Shown: piece by piece, positions 9,542-18,249 of the stretch
Position numbering within the stretch: the first letter of the stretch is position 1
How the letters are laid out: each line of letters begins with the position of its first letter
Origin: Paraglaciecola psychrophila 170
GTDB lineage: Bacteria; Pseudomonadota; Gammaproteobacteria; Enterobacterales; Alteromonadaceae
Assembly (NCBI RefSeq): GCF_000347635.1
Contig: NC_020514.1
Coordinates: 4,712,001-4,776,000, forward strand
Length of the DNA: 64,000 bases
Direction: 5' to 3'
Program-made: the position numbers and the translations under genes
Notes under the pieces: generated by a model
The model's input: the letters and a program-made list of their open reading frames with translations, nothing else
What the model was told of the DNA's origin: nothing
Databases searched by the model: none

Positions 9542-10615
9542 TTATTGTGCGTCGAAGTTGTCAAGATAAGCTCGATCAGAGAAGTTAGTCCAAGCTCGGA
9601 TTTGCTCCTGATAATCTGTTATGGCATTTAGGATTTTCTTGGTTTGTGGATCTTTTTTGGCAAAGTCATGCAGAAGATCTGCATTTGCCATACGGATAGC
9701 AAACATCACGTCTTTAGGGAAAGAGCGAATTTTTACGTTAGGATATTCATCCTGTAGCTTGGCTAAATTCACACCACTTTCATGCATAGACTGAGCATAC
9801 ATATCATATGCAGCGGCTTTCATAGCTATAGTGAGAATTTGTTGTAGGTCGGCTGGTAATGTATCGTATGCTTTTTGATTCACCATAAACTGTAATTCAG
9901 TCGCTGGTTCATGCCATCCAGTGTAGTAATATGGAGCAATTTTATGGAAGCCCATACGTAAATCTAATGACGGACCTACCCACTCAAGGGCGTCAATAGT
10001 GTTGCGTTCTAAAGCTGTATACAACTCGCCCGAGGGAATATTAGTGGGTTTTGCTCCAAGCTTTGCCAGTACTTCGCCAGCAAATCCTGGAATGCGCATT
10101 TTCAAACCTTTTAGGTCTTCAACACTGTTAATCTCTTTACGAAACCAACCGCCCATCTGGTTTCCCGTATTGCCACCAGGAAAGGACATAATGCCATATT
10201 TGTCATAAGTCTCTTTCATTAATTCCATGCCGCCACCGTAGTAGAACCATGCGTATTGTTCGGGTGCTGTCATGCCAAAGGGTACGGTAGTAAAAAACAT
10301 CGTATTAAAATCTTTACCCTTCCAATAATATGAAGCAGAGTGACCCATTTGATATTGGCCGCTTTTAACAAAGTCAAAAATACCTAGTGCAGCTTTATGT
10401 TTGTTGGATGAATCGATGCGGATGGTCAGTCGGCCGTTAGACATTTCATTTACCATTTTAGCCATGTTTTTGGTGGCATCACCAAAAATTGGAAAATTTG
10501 CTCCCCATGTTTCGGCTAGTCGCCAAGTATACTTTTTGCCGTCATCAGCATTTGCCCAGCCTGATAAACCAATACTTATAATTAGAAATACCTTTAACAC
10601 ATGTATATTTTTCAT
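9542..10615 (-). CDS. dctP: TRAP solute-binding protein, DctP (TakP/LakP-like, 2-oxo acid or lactate type)
   Basis: A 357-residue periplasmic receptor. The signal peptide (MKNIHVLKVFLIISIGLSGWANA) is followed by YTWRLAETWG. The core resembles the alpha-keto-acid binder TakP of Rhodobacter and the lactate binder of Thermus: MGHSASYYW, PFGMTAPEQYAWFYYGGG, SFPGGNTGNQMGGWFRKEI and the hinge ALERNTIDALEWVGP. The conserved Arg in GWFRKEI is the likely carboxylate ligand. Substrate is therefore inferred to be a small 2-oxo or 2-hydroxy acid. The frame opens at 10648, but the ATG at 10615 follows AAGAGGAAAAAA and begins the signal peptide. First gene of the dctPQM-porin operon, divergent from the two-component system. 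Confidence 0.92.
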   Translation of the reverse strand: MKNIHVLKVFLIISIGLSGWANADDGKKYTWRLAETWGANFPIFGDATKNMAKMVNEMSNGRLTIRIDSSNKHKAALGIFDFVKSGQYQMGHSASYYWKGKDFNTMFFTTVPFGMTAPEQYAWFYYGGGMELMKETYDKYGIMSFPGGNTGNQMGGWFRKEINSVEDLKGLKMRIPGFAGEVLAKLGAKPTNIPSGELYTALERNTIDALEWVGPSLDLRMGFHKIAPYYYTGWHEPATELQFMVNQKAYDTLPADLQQILTIAMKAAAYDMYAQSMHESGVNLAKLQDEYPNVKIRSFPKDVMFAIRMANADLLHDFAKKDPQTKKILNAITDYQEQIRAWTNFSDRAYLDNFDAQ

Positions 10616-10733
10616 TTTTTTCCTCTTAACTTTAATGTCAGGCAACACGAGTTGCCGTTTTGTAAATATTAATGTTGCAGGAATGTTAAAGGGTTTTTCG
10701 TGCCAGACTATTCGTATAAACGCCCATTTTGAC

Positions 10734-10789
10734 TAGGTGTCATTGCTTAGGTATAAATCTCTAGGTAGTTATACTTAGGTATAAACGGG
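10734..10789. promoter_or_regulatory. four TAGGT units at exact 14-bp spacing, candidate response-regulator binding array
   Basis: TAGGT occurs at 10734, 10748, 10762 and 10776, each exactly 14 bp after the last. Units 2 and 4 share the longer CTTAGGTATAAA. The array lies in the divergent region between dctP (start 10615, reverse) and the kinase gene (start about 10858, forward). The encoded LuxR-type response regulator is the obvious candidate binder. The binding claim is inference; the spacing is seen directly. Confidence 0.6.
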
Positions 10790-10857
10790 GTGATTATTTA
10801 TGTCAAAAGCGGCATAATGTTAATTTTATGTAACGTAAAATATTGGACTTGCTGAAT

Positions 10858-12252
10858 ATGATTTTGTCTATCAGATTACTTTTTATAGCTGTTTTGCAAG
10901 TTGTCATTACATCAATTATTACCTATTGGCTGGTTGCTGATGAATACATAGAACTCTCGGAGCAAAGTTTAGAAACCCTAGAAAGTTTTATGATTGAACA
11001 AAAGCAACAACAGTTAAAAAACTACACATCTATTGCTATATCTGCTGTAGAACACCTCTATAAACCTTCAGACCAAGACAACACTGTGGTTAAGTCACTG
11101 GTAGCAGATATCTTTGACAGCATGTTATACAGTGGCGATGACGGCTATTTTTTGTTTACGATGGTAAAGGCGTAAGCATCGCTCACCCGAAAGAACCCTT
11201 TAGAATTGGTAAAAAATTTTTGGGAGTTGGAAAATTCAAAGGGTGAAAAAACAATCCAAATATTATTAGAAAATGCCAAAGCTGGTGGTGGATTTTATCG
11301 CTATCCTTGGTTAAAGCCTTCTTTACAAAAAGTGTCTGAAAAAATGGGTTATTCGGTTTACTTAGCGAATTGGGATTGGATGGTAGGCACAGGCGTATAC
11401 TTAGATGATGTAAATAGTCAGCTAAGTATTTTGCAAGATGAAATAGACCAACATATTAATAAAACAAAACAGATCATATTACTGGTTGCCATATCGTCCA
11501 TCTTTATTATTTTTCTATTTGGACTGATTGTTAATCTCAATCAAAAGAAAAGAACCGACCTGAAAATTAGTGAGCTAGGCCAGAAAATAATTAATCTTCA
11601 AGAAGAAGAGCGGCGATATTTTTCACGAGAGCTGCATGATGGTATTGTACAAATATTGGTATCCATTAAGTATTCACTAGAAGCCACGTCAATATTTCTT
11701 AAAAAAGCTGAACAAACCAAACCGGCACCACTGGAACATGCAGAAACCAATTTAGTCACTGCAATTCAGGAAATTAGACGAATTTCCCACCACTTACATC
11801 CGCGGATCCTAGACGAGCTTGGCTTATCAGCCGCTATGGATTCACTATCTAAAGAGTTTTCGCAGCGCACAGGTGTATTTGTGAATGTCACTAAACCAGC
11901 CGTCAGAAAATTATTGCCCGACCATATCAACACAACCTTATATCGTGTTGTACAAGAGTCACTTAATAATATAGAAAAACATGCCAATGCCAGTTACGTC
12001 GCCATCCATTTAAGTATACAAAACAATTGGTTAACCTTGTTAGTCAAAGATGATGGCTCAGGTTTCGATACAAGCCCAGAAGCAGATACATCGGGTTTTG
12101 GTATTGGTTTGCGTAACCTAGCTGAACGTGTGGAGTATCATTCAGGAAAATTCGATATATCGTCAAGTAAAAAAGGCACAACAATACGGGCTGAAATTCC
12201 CACGGCGAGTTTCGTCAATTACTTTAATCAATCTAATATAGAGGCTGCATGA
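10858..12252 (+). pseudogene. Cache-domain sensor histidine kinase (NarX/DctS-like), frame broken twice
   Basis: Architecture: membrane helix (ILSIRLLFIAVLQVVITSII), single Cache domain, second helix (QIILLVAISSIFIIFLFGLIV), HisKA_3 helix with EEERRYFSRELHDGIVQ (phospho-acceptor His), and an HATPase domain (NNIEKHANA, DDGSGFD, GFGIGLRNLAERV). The first frame stops at 11175 and the main frame resumes at about 11206. The Cache sequence VYDGKGVSIAHPKEPFRIGK is preserved in a third frame between them. One T missing from the run at 11148-11153 and one extra A in the run at 11211-11216 would together restore a single protein. This is either a pair of homopolymer sequencing errors or a true compensated frameshift. 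Upstream start (ATG 10858 or TTG 10843) is uncertain. The stop overlaps the response regulator (ATGA). Confidence 0.85.
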
Positions 12253-12902
12253 TGAATAGTGATGAATTAGATGTTAAAAAAATCACTGTGATGTTGGTTG
12301 ATGATCACCCAATGGTGCAAGGTGGACTTAGGGCTTGTCTGTCATTTTATGAAGACATTAAAATAGTAGGATCGACCACCGAGGGCAAGGAAGCATTGAA
12401 CAAAGCGCTCGAGCTTAAGCCAGATGTTATTTTGATGGATATCAGCATGCCATTTATGAACGGTATCGATGCAACAGAAATTATTACAGAACAATTAGAT
12501 GATACTAAGGTGCTTATTTTCAGTATGCATGATAGTGCAGAATTTGTTACCAGTTCCATCCAAGCGGGTGCCTCAGGTTATATCCTTAAAGACACAACCT
12601 CAGAAGAAGTTTATTATGCCATAAAAGCAGTCTCCAATGGTAAAACCCATTTCAGTAGTTCTATTGCAAAAGTGTTAGTAGAGAGCCCTGTGCGGGCTGG
12701 AAACGAGAAGTTAACCACCAGAGAGCAAGTAATTTTGTCCTATATTGCCCAGGGTAATTCTAGCAAGGAAATTGCCAGAAAACTTAACATAAGTTTCAGA
12801 ACAGTAGAAGCACATAGGCGTAACATAAAAGCCAAATTAAATATTGATTCGTTAGCCGAACTAGTTCGCTATGCTGTGAATCATGGATTAGTCGAAAGCT
12901 GA
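12249..12902 (+). CDS. NarL/FixJ-type response regulator
   Basis: 217 residues. The receiver domain shows VDDHP (Asp18, Asp19), phospho-acceptor Asp64 in ILMDISMPFMNG, and Lys114 in YILKDTT. The C-terminal LuxR-type helix-turn-helix (LTTREQVILSYIAQGNSSKEIARKL and FRTVEAHRRNIKAKL) is complete. It overlaps the kinase stop by 4 bp, so kinase and regulator are one operon. The divergent TRAP operon is the likely target, with the TAGGT array between them as the candidate operator. Since HisKA_3 kinases pair with NarL-family regulators, kinase and regulator form a consistent pair. The gene itself is intact although its kinase partner is not. Confidence 0.92.
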   Translation: MMNSDELDVKKITVMLVDDHPMVQGGLRACLSFYEDIKIVGSTTEGKEALNKALELKPDVILMDISMPFMNGIDATEIITEQLDDTKVLIFSMHDSAEFVTSSIQAGASGYILKDTTSEEVYYAIKAVSNGKTHFSSSIAKVLVESPVRAGNEKLTTREQVILSYIAQGNSSKEIARKLNISFRTVEAHRRNIKAKLNIDSLAELVRYAVNHGLVES

Positions 12903-13015
12903 ATTATTAAAAATTCTTACTAAACTAAACAGAACTAATTTATTAACTCAATAACACCCTTGTTGTCCATTGGTTTTATATCCGGTGTATAAAAAAATCA
13001 GGAACAGTCTCTGTA

Positions 13016-13041
13016 ATCTTCCCCGAGTTTGTGGACATTCA
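13016..13041 (+). repeat. solitary IS3-type end relic
   Basis: ATCTTCCCCGAGTTTGTGG then ACATTC resembles the left terminal inverted repeat of the IS3-family element in this window (27744: TGATCTTCCCCTAAATTTGT then AGACACT). No transposase sequence is attached. It is probably a remnant left after deletion, though the match is short. Confidence 0.3.
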
Positions 13042-13210
13042 GCTTGCCAATAAATATGTATTTTCATATTTATTGTTGGAAAATGCTTAGTCCGCTATAG
13101 GTCGATTTAAGCCTTTTCTAGACTAGAACCTTATGTCTGCAATTGGCACATTATAACCAGACATAACTAGCCCCTGTACCCAACAACAATGCACATTTTA
13201 CCTGCTTTAC

Positions 13211-13238
13211 CTCTGTGCTCTCTGCGTCCTCTGTGGTT
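13211..13238 (-). repeat. dispersed CCACAGAG repeat, copy 2
   Basis: Read on the reverse strand it begins AACCACAGAGGACGCAGAG and ends GCACAGAG, matching the copies at 4043 and 36824. It lies in the gap between the response regulator and the first mipA gene. Confidence 0.6.
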
Positions 13239-13317
13239 CAAATTCTTTTGTTTTTAACTTCTCCCGTAAATCTGACTTTCCCATAGGGCGGATTAGCTTT
13301 GTTCGGTTTTACTCTCC

Positions 13318-13377
13318 TACACTTTGTTACAAACGCTGCATCTTGATACGTATTTTGTGTTTGGTTAAAAATATACT
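13318..13377 (+). promoter_or_regulatory. RstA-box promoter of the first mipA gene
   Basis: TACACTTTGTTACA (13318-13331) matches the E. coli RstA box TACATNTNGTTACA at every fixed position except one. A TATACT -10 element lies at 13372-13377, 40 bp further on, with no good -35, as expected for an activator-dependent promoter. The segment from the box to past the -10 is conserved upstream of the second mipA copy. The regulator inference is strengthened by the RstA-like gene 4 kb downstream. Confidence 0.65.
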
Positions 13378-13408
13378 GCATGGGTATTCAATTAACTAGG
13401 AAGTAAAC

Positions 13409-14245
13409 ATGCAGTCTTCACACATAAAAAAACTATCATTTGTTGCGATATTGTCAGTCGCGTTTTCATCATTGACTCACTCTGCAGATATTGCTCGGGA
13501 ATTACGCAGCAATGCGGATAAAAATAGCGCGCCAGAAAATTTCCTCGAAATAGGCGTCAATGCAAGAGCGGGTATTGGCTCATCTTTGACTGAAGAGGAT
13601 GGCAAAGAAACTGGCTTTGGCATTCACGTGAGTGGCAGTTACAACTGGAACAATTTTTTCATCGATGTAGGGATGGAAACATCCGAACCATTGAGCATAG
13701 GATATAACGCTTACAAAAGTGAAAACTGGTCTTTTGACTTAATGCTAGGCGCCACAGGTGGTGGCATATCAAAAGACACCGACGATCGATTTATCGGTAT
13801 CACAAAAAGACAAAGCAGCACTATGTTAGGCGGACGCTTAACGGGGTATTTTGGACAAAACATTTTGCAAGTGTCAATTAAGCATGATGCCAGGGGCCGA
13901 AGTAAAGGTACTGTTGCATCGGCCTTGTTAGGGCGCAATTGGCAAGTTAATGACTGGAATTTTCATGGCCTAGCAGGGCTAACTCTGGCGGATGCAAAAT
14001 TTAACGATTATTACTTAGGTGTATCAGACGCAGAAGCAGCCATAACTGACTTTGAAGCATACGATGGCAAAGCTTCAGTAAGCTTTAATTCATCAGTAGG
14101 AGTCACTTACCCTATTTCAGAAAGTTGGGAGTTTCGGGCAACCGCTCATGCAGGCTCAAACTTTGGATATAACGACAGCCCTTTATTTAGCAAAAAGAGA
14201 GACTTTTATACGGGTATTAGTTCCAGTATTAGCTACGAATTTTAA
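13409..14245 (+). CDS. MipA/OmpV family outer-membrane protein, copy 1
   Basis: 278 residues. The signal peptide (LSFVAILSVAFSSLTHSA) is followed by DIARELRSN and a beta-barrel with alternating strands. The MipA/OmpV features include FLEIGVNARAGIG, SYNWNNFFIDVG and the repeated ARGRSKGTVASALLGRNW segment; it ends SSISYEF with terminal Phe. MipA proteins are scaffold or channel proteins of the outer membrane, originally linked to the MltA/PBP1B murein machinery; some are stress-induced. AGGAAGTAAAC precedes the ATG. It has a close paralogue at 16213, and both carry an RstA-box promoter, so regulation by the adjacent RstAB-like system is likely. Exact role here is unknown. Confidence 0.85.
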   Translation: MQSSHIKKLSFVAILSVAFSSLTHSADIARELRSNADKNSAPENFLEIGVNARAGIGSSLTEEDGKETGFGIHVSGSYNWNNFFIDVGMETSEPLSIGYNAYKSENWSFDLMLGATGGGISKDTDDRFIGITKRQSSTMLGGRLTGYFGQNILQVSIKHDARGRSKGTVASALLGRNWQVNDWNFHGLAGLTLADAKFNDYYLGVSDAEAAITDFEAYDGKASVSFNSSVGVTYPISESWEFRATAHAGSNFGYNDSPLFSKKRDFYTGISSSISYEF

Positions 14246-14367
14246 GAATATAAGCAAAAATTGACTCTTGTTCATCTTTATCACTTAAGACTTTGCTGAA
14301 CAATACCTCGAATAACTTGTGGCTGCTTGGAAAACAAACAGCCACTTAAACATAAAAGAATATACCC

Positions 14368-15843
14368 ATGAAACCCTCAGCATTTTCGAAATTACCCTTT
14401 ATCTGCTGCATCACAATGAGTTTGTGCCTAAGTGCTTGTAACAATGATAAAGAACAAGCCGATATTACAATTAATAACATCGAACCATTAGTTGGCATTT
14501 GGCAGGCACCCGCGTATGGCTATGCGCTGGATATGCAGGCCGATACTCATCAGTTATATCAGTTTACTTCAGAGTCTTGCCAAAAAATTGAATTTGATTT
14601 CGATCATGATGAGTTAAAAAGCAGTATGCAGCTCAGTGATGACAATAACTCTATTGTTAACACTTTTACTGGTGCCAAAAATCCTGGCATCGTGATGAAC
14701 AAAGGGAGTAGCTTACCCGATCTTTGTCTGAACGACTTAGTAGCCAATAAAGGTGATGCTAATTATCAATTTGATGCTCAGCGAGATTTTGAAATATTTT
14801 GGCAAACCTTTAGTCAATATTATGCGTTTTTTCATATTGAAGATGTAGATTGGGTTGAGGTGTTCCAATTAGCAAATGGCCAAATTAGCCCCCAGACCAC
14901 TGAAGCTGTATTAGTTGAAATATTAACTGAAATGGTTGCCCCCCTAAAAGACTTCCACGTGCAGATCGGCAACGAGGACTTAGATATCGCCTTTTCGGTG
15001 CAACGAAAGGCCTCATTATACGCAATAGCGCTATTAGACTTTATCTCAACCCAGCAAGTAGAATTACCCTTTTGGCAAGAACAAGAAGAGGCCTTTGAAA
15101 TTTACTTTAAAAATGCAGAACAACAGTCTATTGACGCCATTTTGAGCCATGTTGTGATGGACTCAGAAATTGAAATGAATGATAACGAAACAATGTTTTG
15201 GGCAACATTTGAAAATAATATTGGTTATCTCAATGTGACCACCATGGACATAAGTGAATTCGGTGATAGCGATAATAATGTCGCACAAAATAAAGTAATA
15301 TTGACCGAGACCTTGAATGAAGTTATGCAGTACTTTGCTGATGTAGATGGCGTTATTATTGATGTGCGAAATAATGATGGCGGAGATGATTTTGTGAGTA
15401 GGATGATCACTAGCCGCTTTATCGATCAATCTTTACATGCGTATAGTAAACAGGCGAGATTAAGTGATAGTCGCACCCCACTGCAACAAGTTTTTATTGA
15501 GCCACAAGGTGATACTCAGTTTCTTGGACCGTTAGCAGTGATGACCAGTACATCCACCTATAGTGCAGCTGAAATCTTTGCAATGAGCATGCGTCAGCGA
15601 GCAAATACCGTTTTAGTCGGCGAAGCAACCGCAGGTGGCTTTTCTGATGGTCTCAATAAATCACTACCTCATGGCACAATATTTAGTTTGTCGAACGAAT
15701 TTTACCTCACACCTGATAATGAAGAGTTTGAAGGGGTCGGGGTGCCTGTGGATATTGAACAAGCATTTTTTACCCTAGAACAACGAGAGCAAGGTATTGA
15801 TTTGGGTTTGGAAAAAGCGCAAGCGTGGATTATTCAGCAGTAA
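14368..15843 (+). CDS. S41-family (tail-specific-protease-like) peptidase, lipoprotein
   Basis: 491 residues. The N-terminus MSLCLSACNND contains a lipobox with the acylated Cys at about residue 24, so the protein is membrane-anchored in the envelope. The C-terminal half is the S41 catalytic domain: GVIIDVRNNDGGDDFVSRMI, the nucleophile region TSTSTYSAAEIFAMSM, and VGEATAGGFSDGLNKSLPHG followed by GVGVPVDIE. The N-terminal half is family-variable and shows no clear PDZ domain. It sits between the two mipA copies on the same strand, but 120-370 bp gaps argue for its own promoter. An envelope proteolysis or processing role is inferred; the substrate is unknown. Confidence 0.8.
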   Translation: MKPSAFSKLPFICCITMSLCLSACNNDKEQADITINNIEPLVGIWQAPAYGYALDMQADTHQLYQFTSESCQKIEFDFDHDELKSSMQLSDDNNSIVNTFTGAKNPGIVMNKGSSLPDLCLNDLVANKGDANYQFDAQRDFEIFWQTFSQYYAFFHIEDVDWVEVFQLANGQISPQTTEAVLVEILTEMVAPLKDFHVQIGNEDLDIAFSVQRKASLYAIALLDFISTQQVELPFWQEQEEAFEIYFKNAEQQSIDAILSHVVMDSEIEMNDNETMFWATFENNIGYLNVTTMDISEFGDSDNNVAQNKVILTETLNEVMQYFADVDGVIIDVRNNDGGDDFVSRMITSRFIDQSLHAYSKQARLSDSRTPLQQVFIEPQGDTQFLGPLAVMTSTSTYSAAEIFAMSMRQRANTVLVGEATAGGFSDGLNKSLPHGTIFSLSNEFYLTPDNEEFEGVGVPVDIEQAFFTLEQREQGIDLGLEKAQAWIIQQ

Positions 15844-16122
15844 TGAAGGAGTACGTTTCAGCAACACGTGAACGCTAAGTGCCCTTCAAGTGTTGCGATC
15901 AATCGTTGCTTTTAAACATTTCATTCTTCGATTAGAATAACTTTTTTTGATGAGTTTGAACATCGCCACATCAAACGATGCTTCACCTGCACAGTCAAAG
16001 TATATTGGCTCAAAAACAATGCTGTTGATAATGCCAAGTGGGCTAGGCCCTTAAAAGTGGCATTTGAAGGTTAGATCTAATGAAGGTTAAGCAGCTGCCG
16101 CTTGCTTTGAATGATAAATTGC

Positions 16123-16182
16123 TACATTTTGTTACAAAAGCTGCATCTTGATACGTATTTTATATTGAGTTAAAAATATACT
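16123..16182 (+). promoter_or_regulatory. RstA-box promoter of the second mipA gene
   Basis: TACATTTTGTTACA at 16123-16136 is an exact match to the E. coli RstA consensus TACATNTNGTTACA. The TATACT -10 at 16177-16182 has the same 40-bp spacing as in the first copy. The intervening CTGCATCTTGATACGTATTT is also identical to the first copy, suggesting either recent duplication or a second half-site. Confidence 0.7.
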
Positions 16183-16212
16183 GTATGGGTGTGCATAATT
16201 ATGGAAGTAAAC

Positions 16213-17049
16213 ATGTGGTATTCCCCCATAAAAAAACTATCGCTGATAGCGATATTATTAGTCGCATTTTCATCATTTGCTTATGCAGCGGATATCGCCC
16301 GCACATTACGAACCAATACTCAGGATAATAATGATCCAGATAATTTTATAGAGATAGGTTTGGGTGCAGGCGCATTTGTTGGTTCGTCATTAACAGATTC
16401 AGATGGGATATTTGCTAGCCCAATCATTAACCTGAGTGCCAGTTACAACTGGAATGGATTTTTTATCGATGTATTGGCTGAAACAGCCGAACCTATAGTC
16501 ATAGGGTATAACGCTTACAACAGTGATAACTGGTCTTTTGACTTAGTGTTAGGCACAACTGATGGTGGCGTATCTGAAGACACCGACGATCGTTTCATCG
16601 GTATCATAAAAAGACAAAGCAGCACTATGCTGGGCGGACGAATAACTGGTTATTTTGGAAAAAACATTCTGCAAATGTCTCTCAAATATGATGCAAGAGG
16701 ACGTAGCAAAGGTACCGTAGCGTCTGCCCTGTTGGGACGCAATTGGCAATACAGAAATTGGAACTTCCACGGCTTAGTTGGCCTGTATTTAGCCGATGCA
16801 AAATTTAATAATTATTATTATGGCGTGACAGAAGAAGAATCGGCAGTAACAGGGATACAAACCTTCGATGGTGAAGCTGCTATCACCTTTAACTCATCTA
16901 TGGGTGTCACTTACCCCATAAGTGAAAACTGGATATATCGTGCCACTGTAGGTTTTGGTTCAAATTTCGGACAAAATGATAGCCCTCTATATGAGAAAAA
17001 AAGAAATTTCCATATCGGTATTAGTTCCAGTATTAGTTACGTTTTTTAA
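16213..17049 (+). CDS. MipA/OmpV family outer-membrane protein, copy 2
   Basis: 278 residues and collinear with copy 1 at 13409: same signal peptide plan (MWYSPIKKLSLIAILLVAFS), same SYNWNGFFIDVL, NSDNWSFDLVLG, DDRFIGIIKRQSSTMLGGR and ARGRSKGTVASALLGRNW blocks, and the C-terminal Phe. A GTG-initiated frame extends to 16189, but GGAAGTAAAC directly before the ATG at 16213 is identical to copy 1, so that start is chosen. The divergence between copies is mainly in the predicted surface loops. It abuts the DUF3019 gene (next base), so mipA2, DUF3019, the regulator and kinase genes appear to be one operon under the RstA-box promoter, an autoregulated layout. Confidence 0.87.
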   Translation: MWYSPIKKLSLIAILLVAFSSFAYAADIARTLRTNTQDNNDPDNFIEIGLGAGAFVGSSLTDSDGIFASPIINLSASYNWNGFFIDVLAETAEPIVIGYNAYNSDNWSFDLVLGTTDGGVSEDTDDRFIGIIKRQSSTMLGGRITGYFGKNILQMSLKYDARGRSKGTVASALLGRNWQYRNWNFHGLVGLYLADAKFNNYYYGVTEEESAVTGIQTFDGEAAITFNSSMGVTYPISENWIYRATVGFGSNFGQNDSPLYEKKRNFHIGISSSISYVF

Positions 17050-17487
17050 GTGAATATCCAGACTATGGTTATCACTTATCAGAATCACTTACTTTCATTA
17101 GTTTTGGGTTTTACTGTAATGGCCTGCCTATGGGCCAGCAATACGTACGCTAAAGATAGTCGCCTCAAAGAAAATGAACTTGTCGTTACACCTAAACGTT
17201 GTGTCGCTTTACGCCAAGGGCAAGTTTGCTATCAACAAGTCACTTTTAGATGGTATCAGCCAGATGTTGGAAACTATTGCCTAGTCGAGCTATCGACCTC
17301 TGAAAATATAAAATGTTGGTCAAACGTCAAAACTGGCGAAGTTGACTTTGATTTTCAGTCTGATGGAAGTTTGACTTATGGAATACGGAAAATAGATGAA
17401 CGGACTACTCTCTCCTCTACATATATCACAGTGTCGTGGGTGTTTAAATCGTCTAAACGCCCTAAAGCAAGTTGGAAATTATTTTGA
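17050..17487 (+). CDS. DUF3019-family secreted protein
   Basis: 145 residues with a signal peptide (LLSLVLGFTVMACLWASNTYA) and a mature domain of about 105 residues. The mature part has Cys pairs (KRCVALRQGQVCYQQV, NYCLVEL, IKCWSN) consistent with disulfides in an oxidising compartment, and ends in VSWVFKSSKRPKASWKLF. I recognise it as the DUF3019 family, small periplasmic proteins that I remember being encoded beside OmpR-type two-component systems in Alteromonadales and Vibrionales. A sensing accessory role is inference. The GTG at 17050 follows the mipA2 stop directly; the ATG at 17065 is an alternative start. Its end overlaps the regulator gene. Confidence 0.75.
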   Translation: MNIQTMVITYQNHLLSLVLGFTVMACLWASNTYAKDSRLKENELVVTPKRCVALRQGQVCYQQVTFRWYQPDVGNYCLVELSTSENIKCWSNVKTGEVDFDFQSDGSLTYGIRKIDERTTLSSTYITVSWVFKSSKRPKASWKLF

Positions 17488-18203
17488 TTGAAGAGCCTGA
17501 CCTACTCCATATTATGTTGGTCGAAGATGATATGTCACTAGCCGAATGGTTCAGCGACTATCTGACTGAACACGGCTATCTAGTCACCTTAGTAAACCGT
17601 GGCGATGTCGCAGTTGAATTAATCAAAACAGATAACCCAGACCTAGTAGTGTTAGACATTATGCTACCCGTCAAAGACGGCTTTGATGTATGCAGAGAAG
17701 TGCGTGGCTTTTATCATGGTCCTATCTTGATGATGACCGCCAGAGACCAGGAAATGGATGAGGTCTTAGGGTTAGAGCTTGGAGCAGATGACTATGTTAC
17801 CAAACCGATAAAACCGAGGGCCATGCTGTCTAGAGTAAAAGCGCTTTTAAGACGCGTCAATAACCAAGAACAAACTTCGCTCGAGAGCGAAAACTGTATT
17901 CAATTTGGGCAGTTTCATCTAGACGCCAACTCACGTACCACTTTGCTAAATGGTTATAAAGTCCCTATTTCTAGCAACGAATTTGATGTGCTTTGGTATT
18001 TAGCTCAGTCAGCTGGGCAAGTGGTTAATCGCAACGAGTTAGTCAAAGCCATACGGGGGATAGATTATGACGGTTTTGACCGCAGTATGGATATCATTGT
18101 ATCTCGTCTCCGTAAAAAATTAGGTGATGACGCCAACAACCCCTTCAGGATAAAAACAATCTGGGGCCAAGGTTATTTGTTCGTAACCGACGCTTGGGAT
18201 TAG
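17484..18203 (+). CDS. OmpR-family response regulator, RstA-like
   Basis: 239 residues, the same length as E. coli RstA. The receiver domain has VEDDMS, phospho-acceptor Asp58 in VVLDIMLPVKDG, and GADDYVTKPIKP. The winged-helix output domain has the recognition region IRGIDYDGFDRSMDIIVSRLRKKLGDD and ends RIKTIWGQGYLFV with DAWD, close to RstA. The frame opens at TTG 17472; the TTG at 17484 overlaps the DUF3019 stop (TTGA), follows GGAAATTATT and gives the RstA length; ATG 17514 would cut into the first strand. It probably binds the two RstA boxes upstream of the mipA genes and may control envelope composition. Confidence 0.88.
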   Translation: MIEEPDLLHIMLVEDDMSLAEWFSDYLTEHGYLVTLVNRGDVAVELIKTDNPDLVVLDIMLPVKDGFDVCREVRGFYHGPILMMTARDQEMDEVLGLELGADDYVTKPIKPRAMLSRVKALLRRVNNQEQTSLESENCIQFGQFHLDANSRTTLLNGYKVPISSNEFDVLWYLAQSAGQVVNRNELVKAIRGIDYDGFDRSMDIIVSRLRKKLGDDANNPFRIKTIWGQGYLFVTDAWD

Positions 18204-18249
18204 GTTTGATGGGTATGTATAGACCACTAGCAACTTGGCAGGCACAATA

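Larger units (their letters stand above)
12903..13317. other. intergenic region with repeat relics
   Basis: No gene is seen. It holds an AT-rich hairpin (CCAATAAATATG 13047-13058 pairing with CATATTTATTGTTGG 13065-13079), an IS-end-like sequence at 13016-13041 and a CCACAGAG-family repeat at 13211-13238. The response regulator has no strong terminator immediately downstream. Confidence 0.5.

Noticed and set aside
11148..11216. Programmed ribosomal frameshifting in the histidine kinase
   Set aside because: One shift would have to be -1 and the next +1; no stimulating structure was noted. Two homopolymer errors or mutations explain it more simply.
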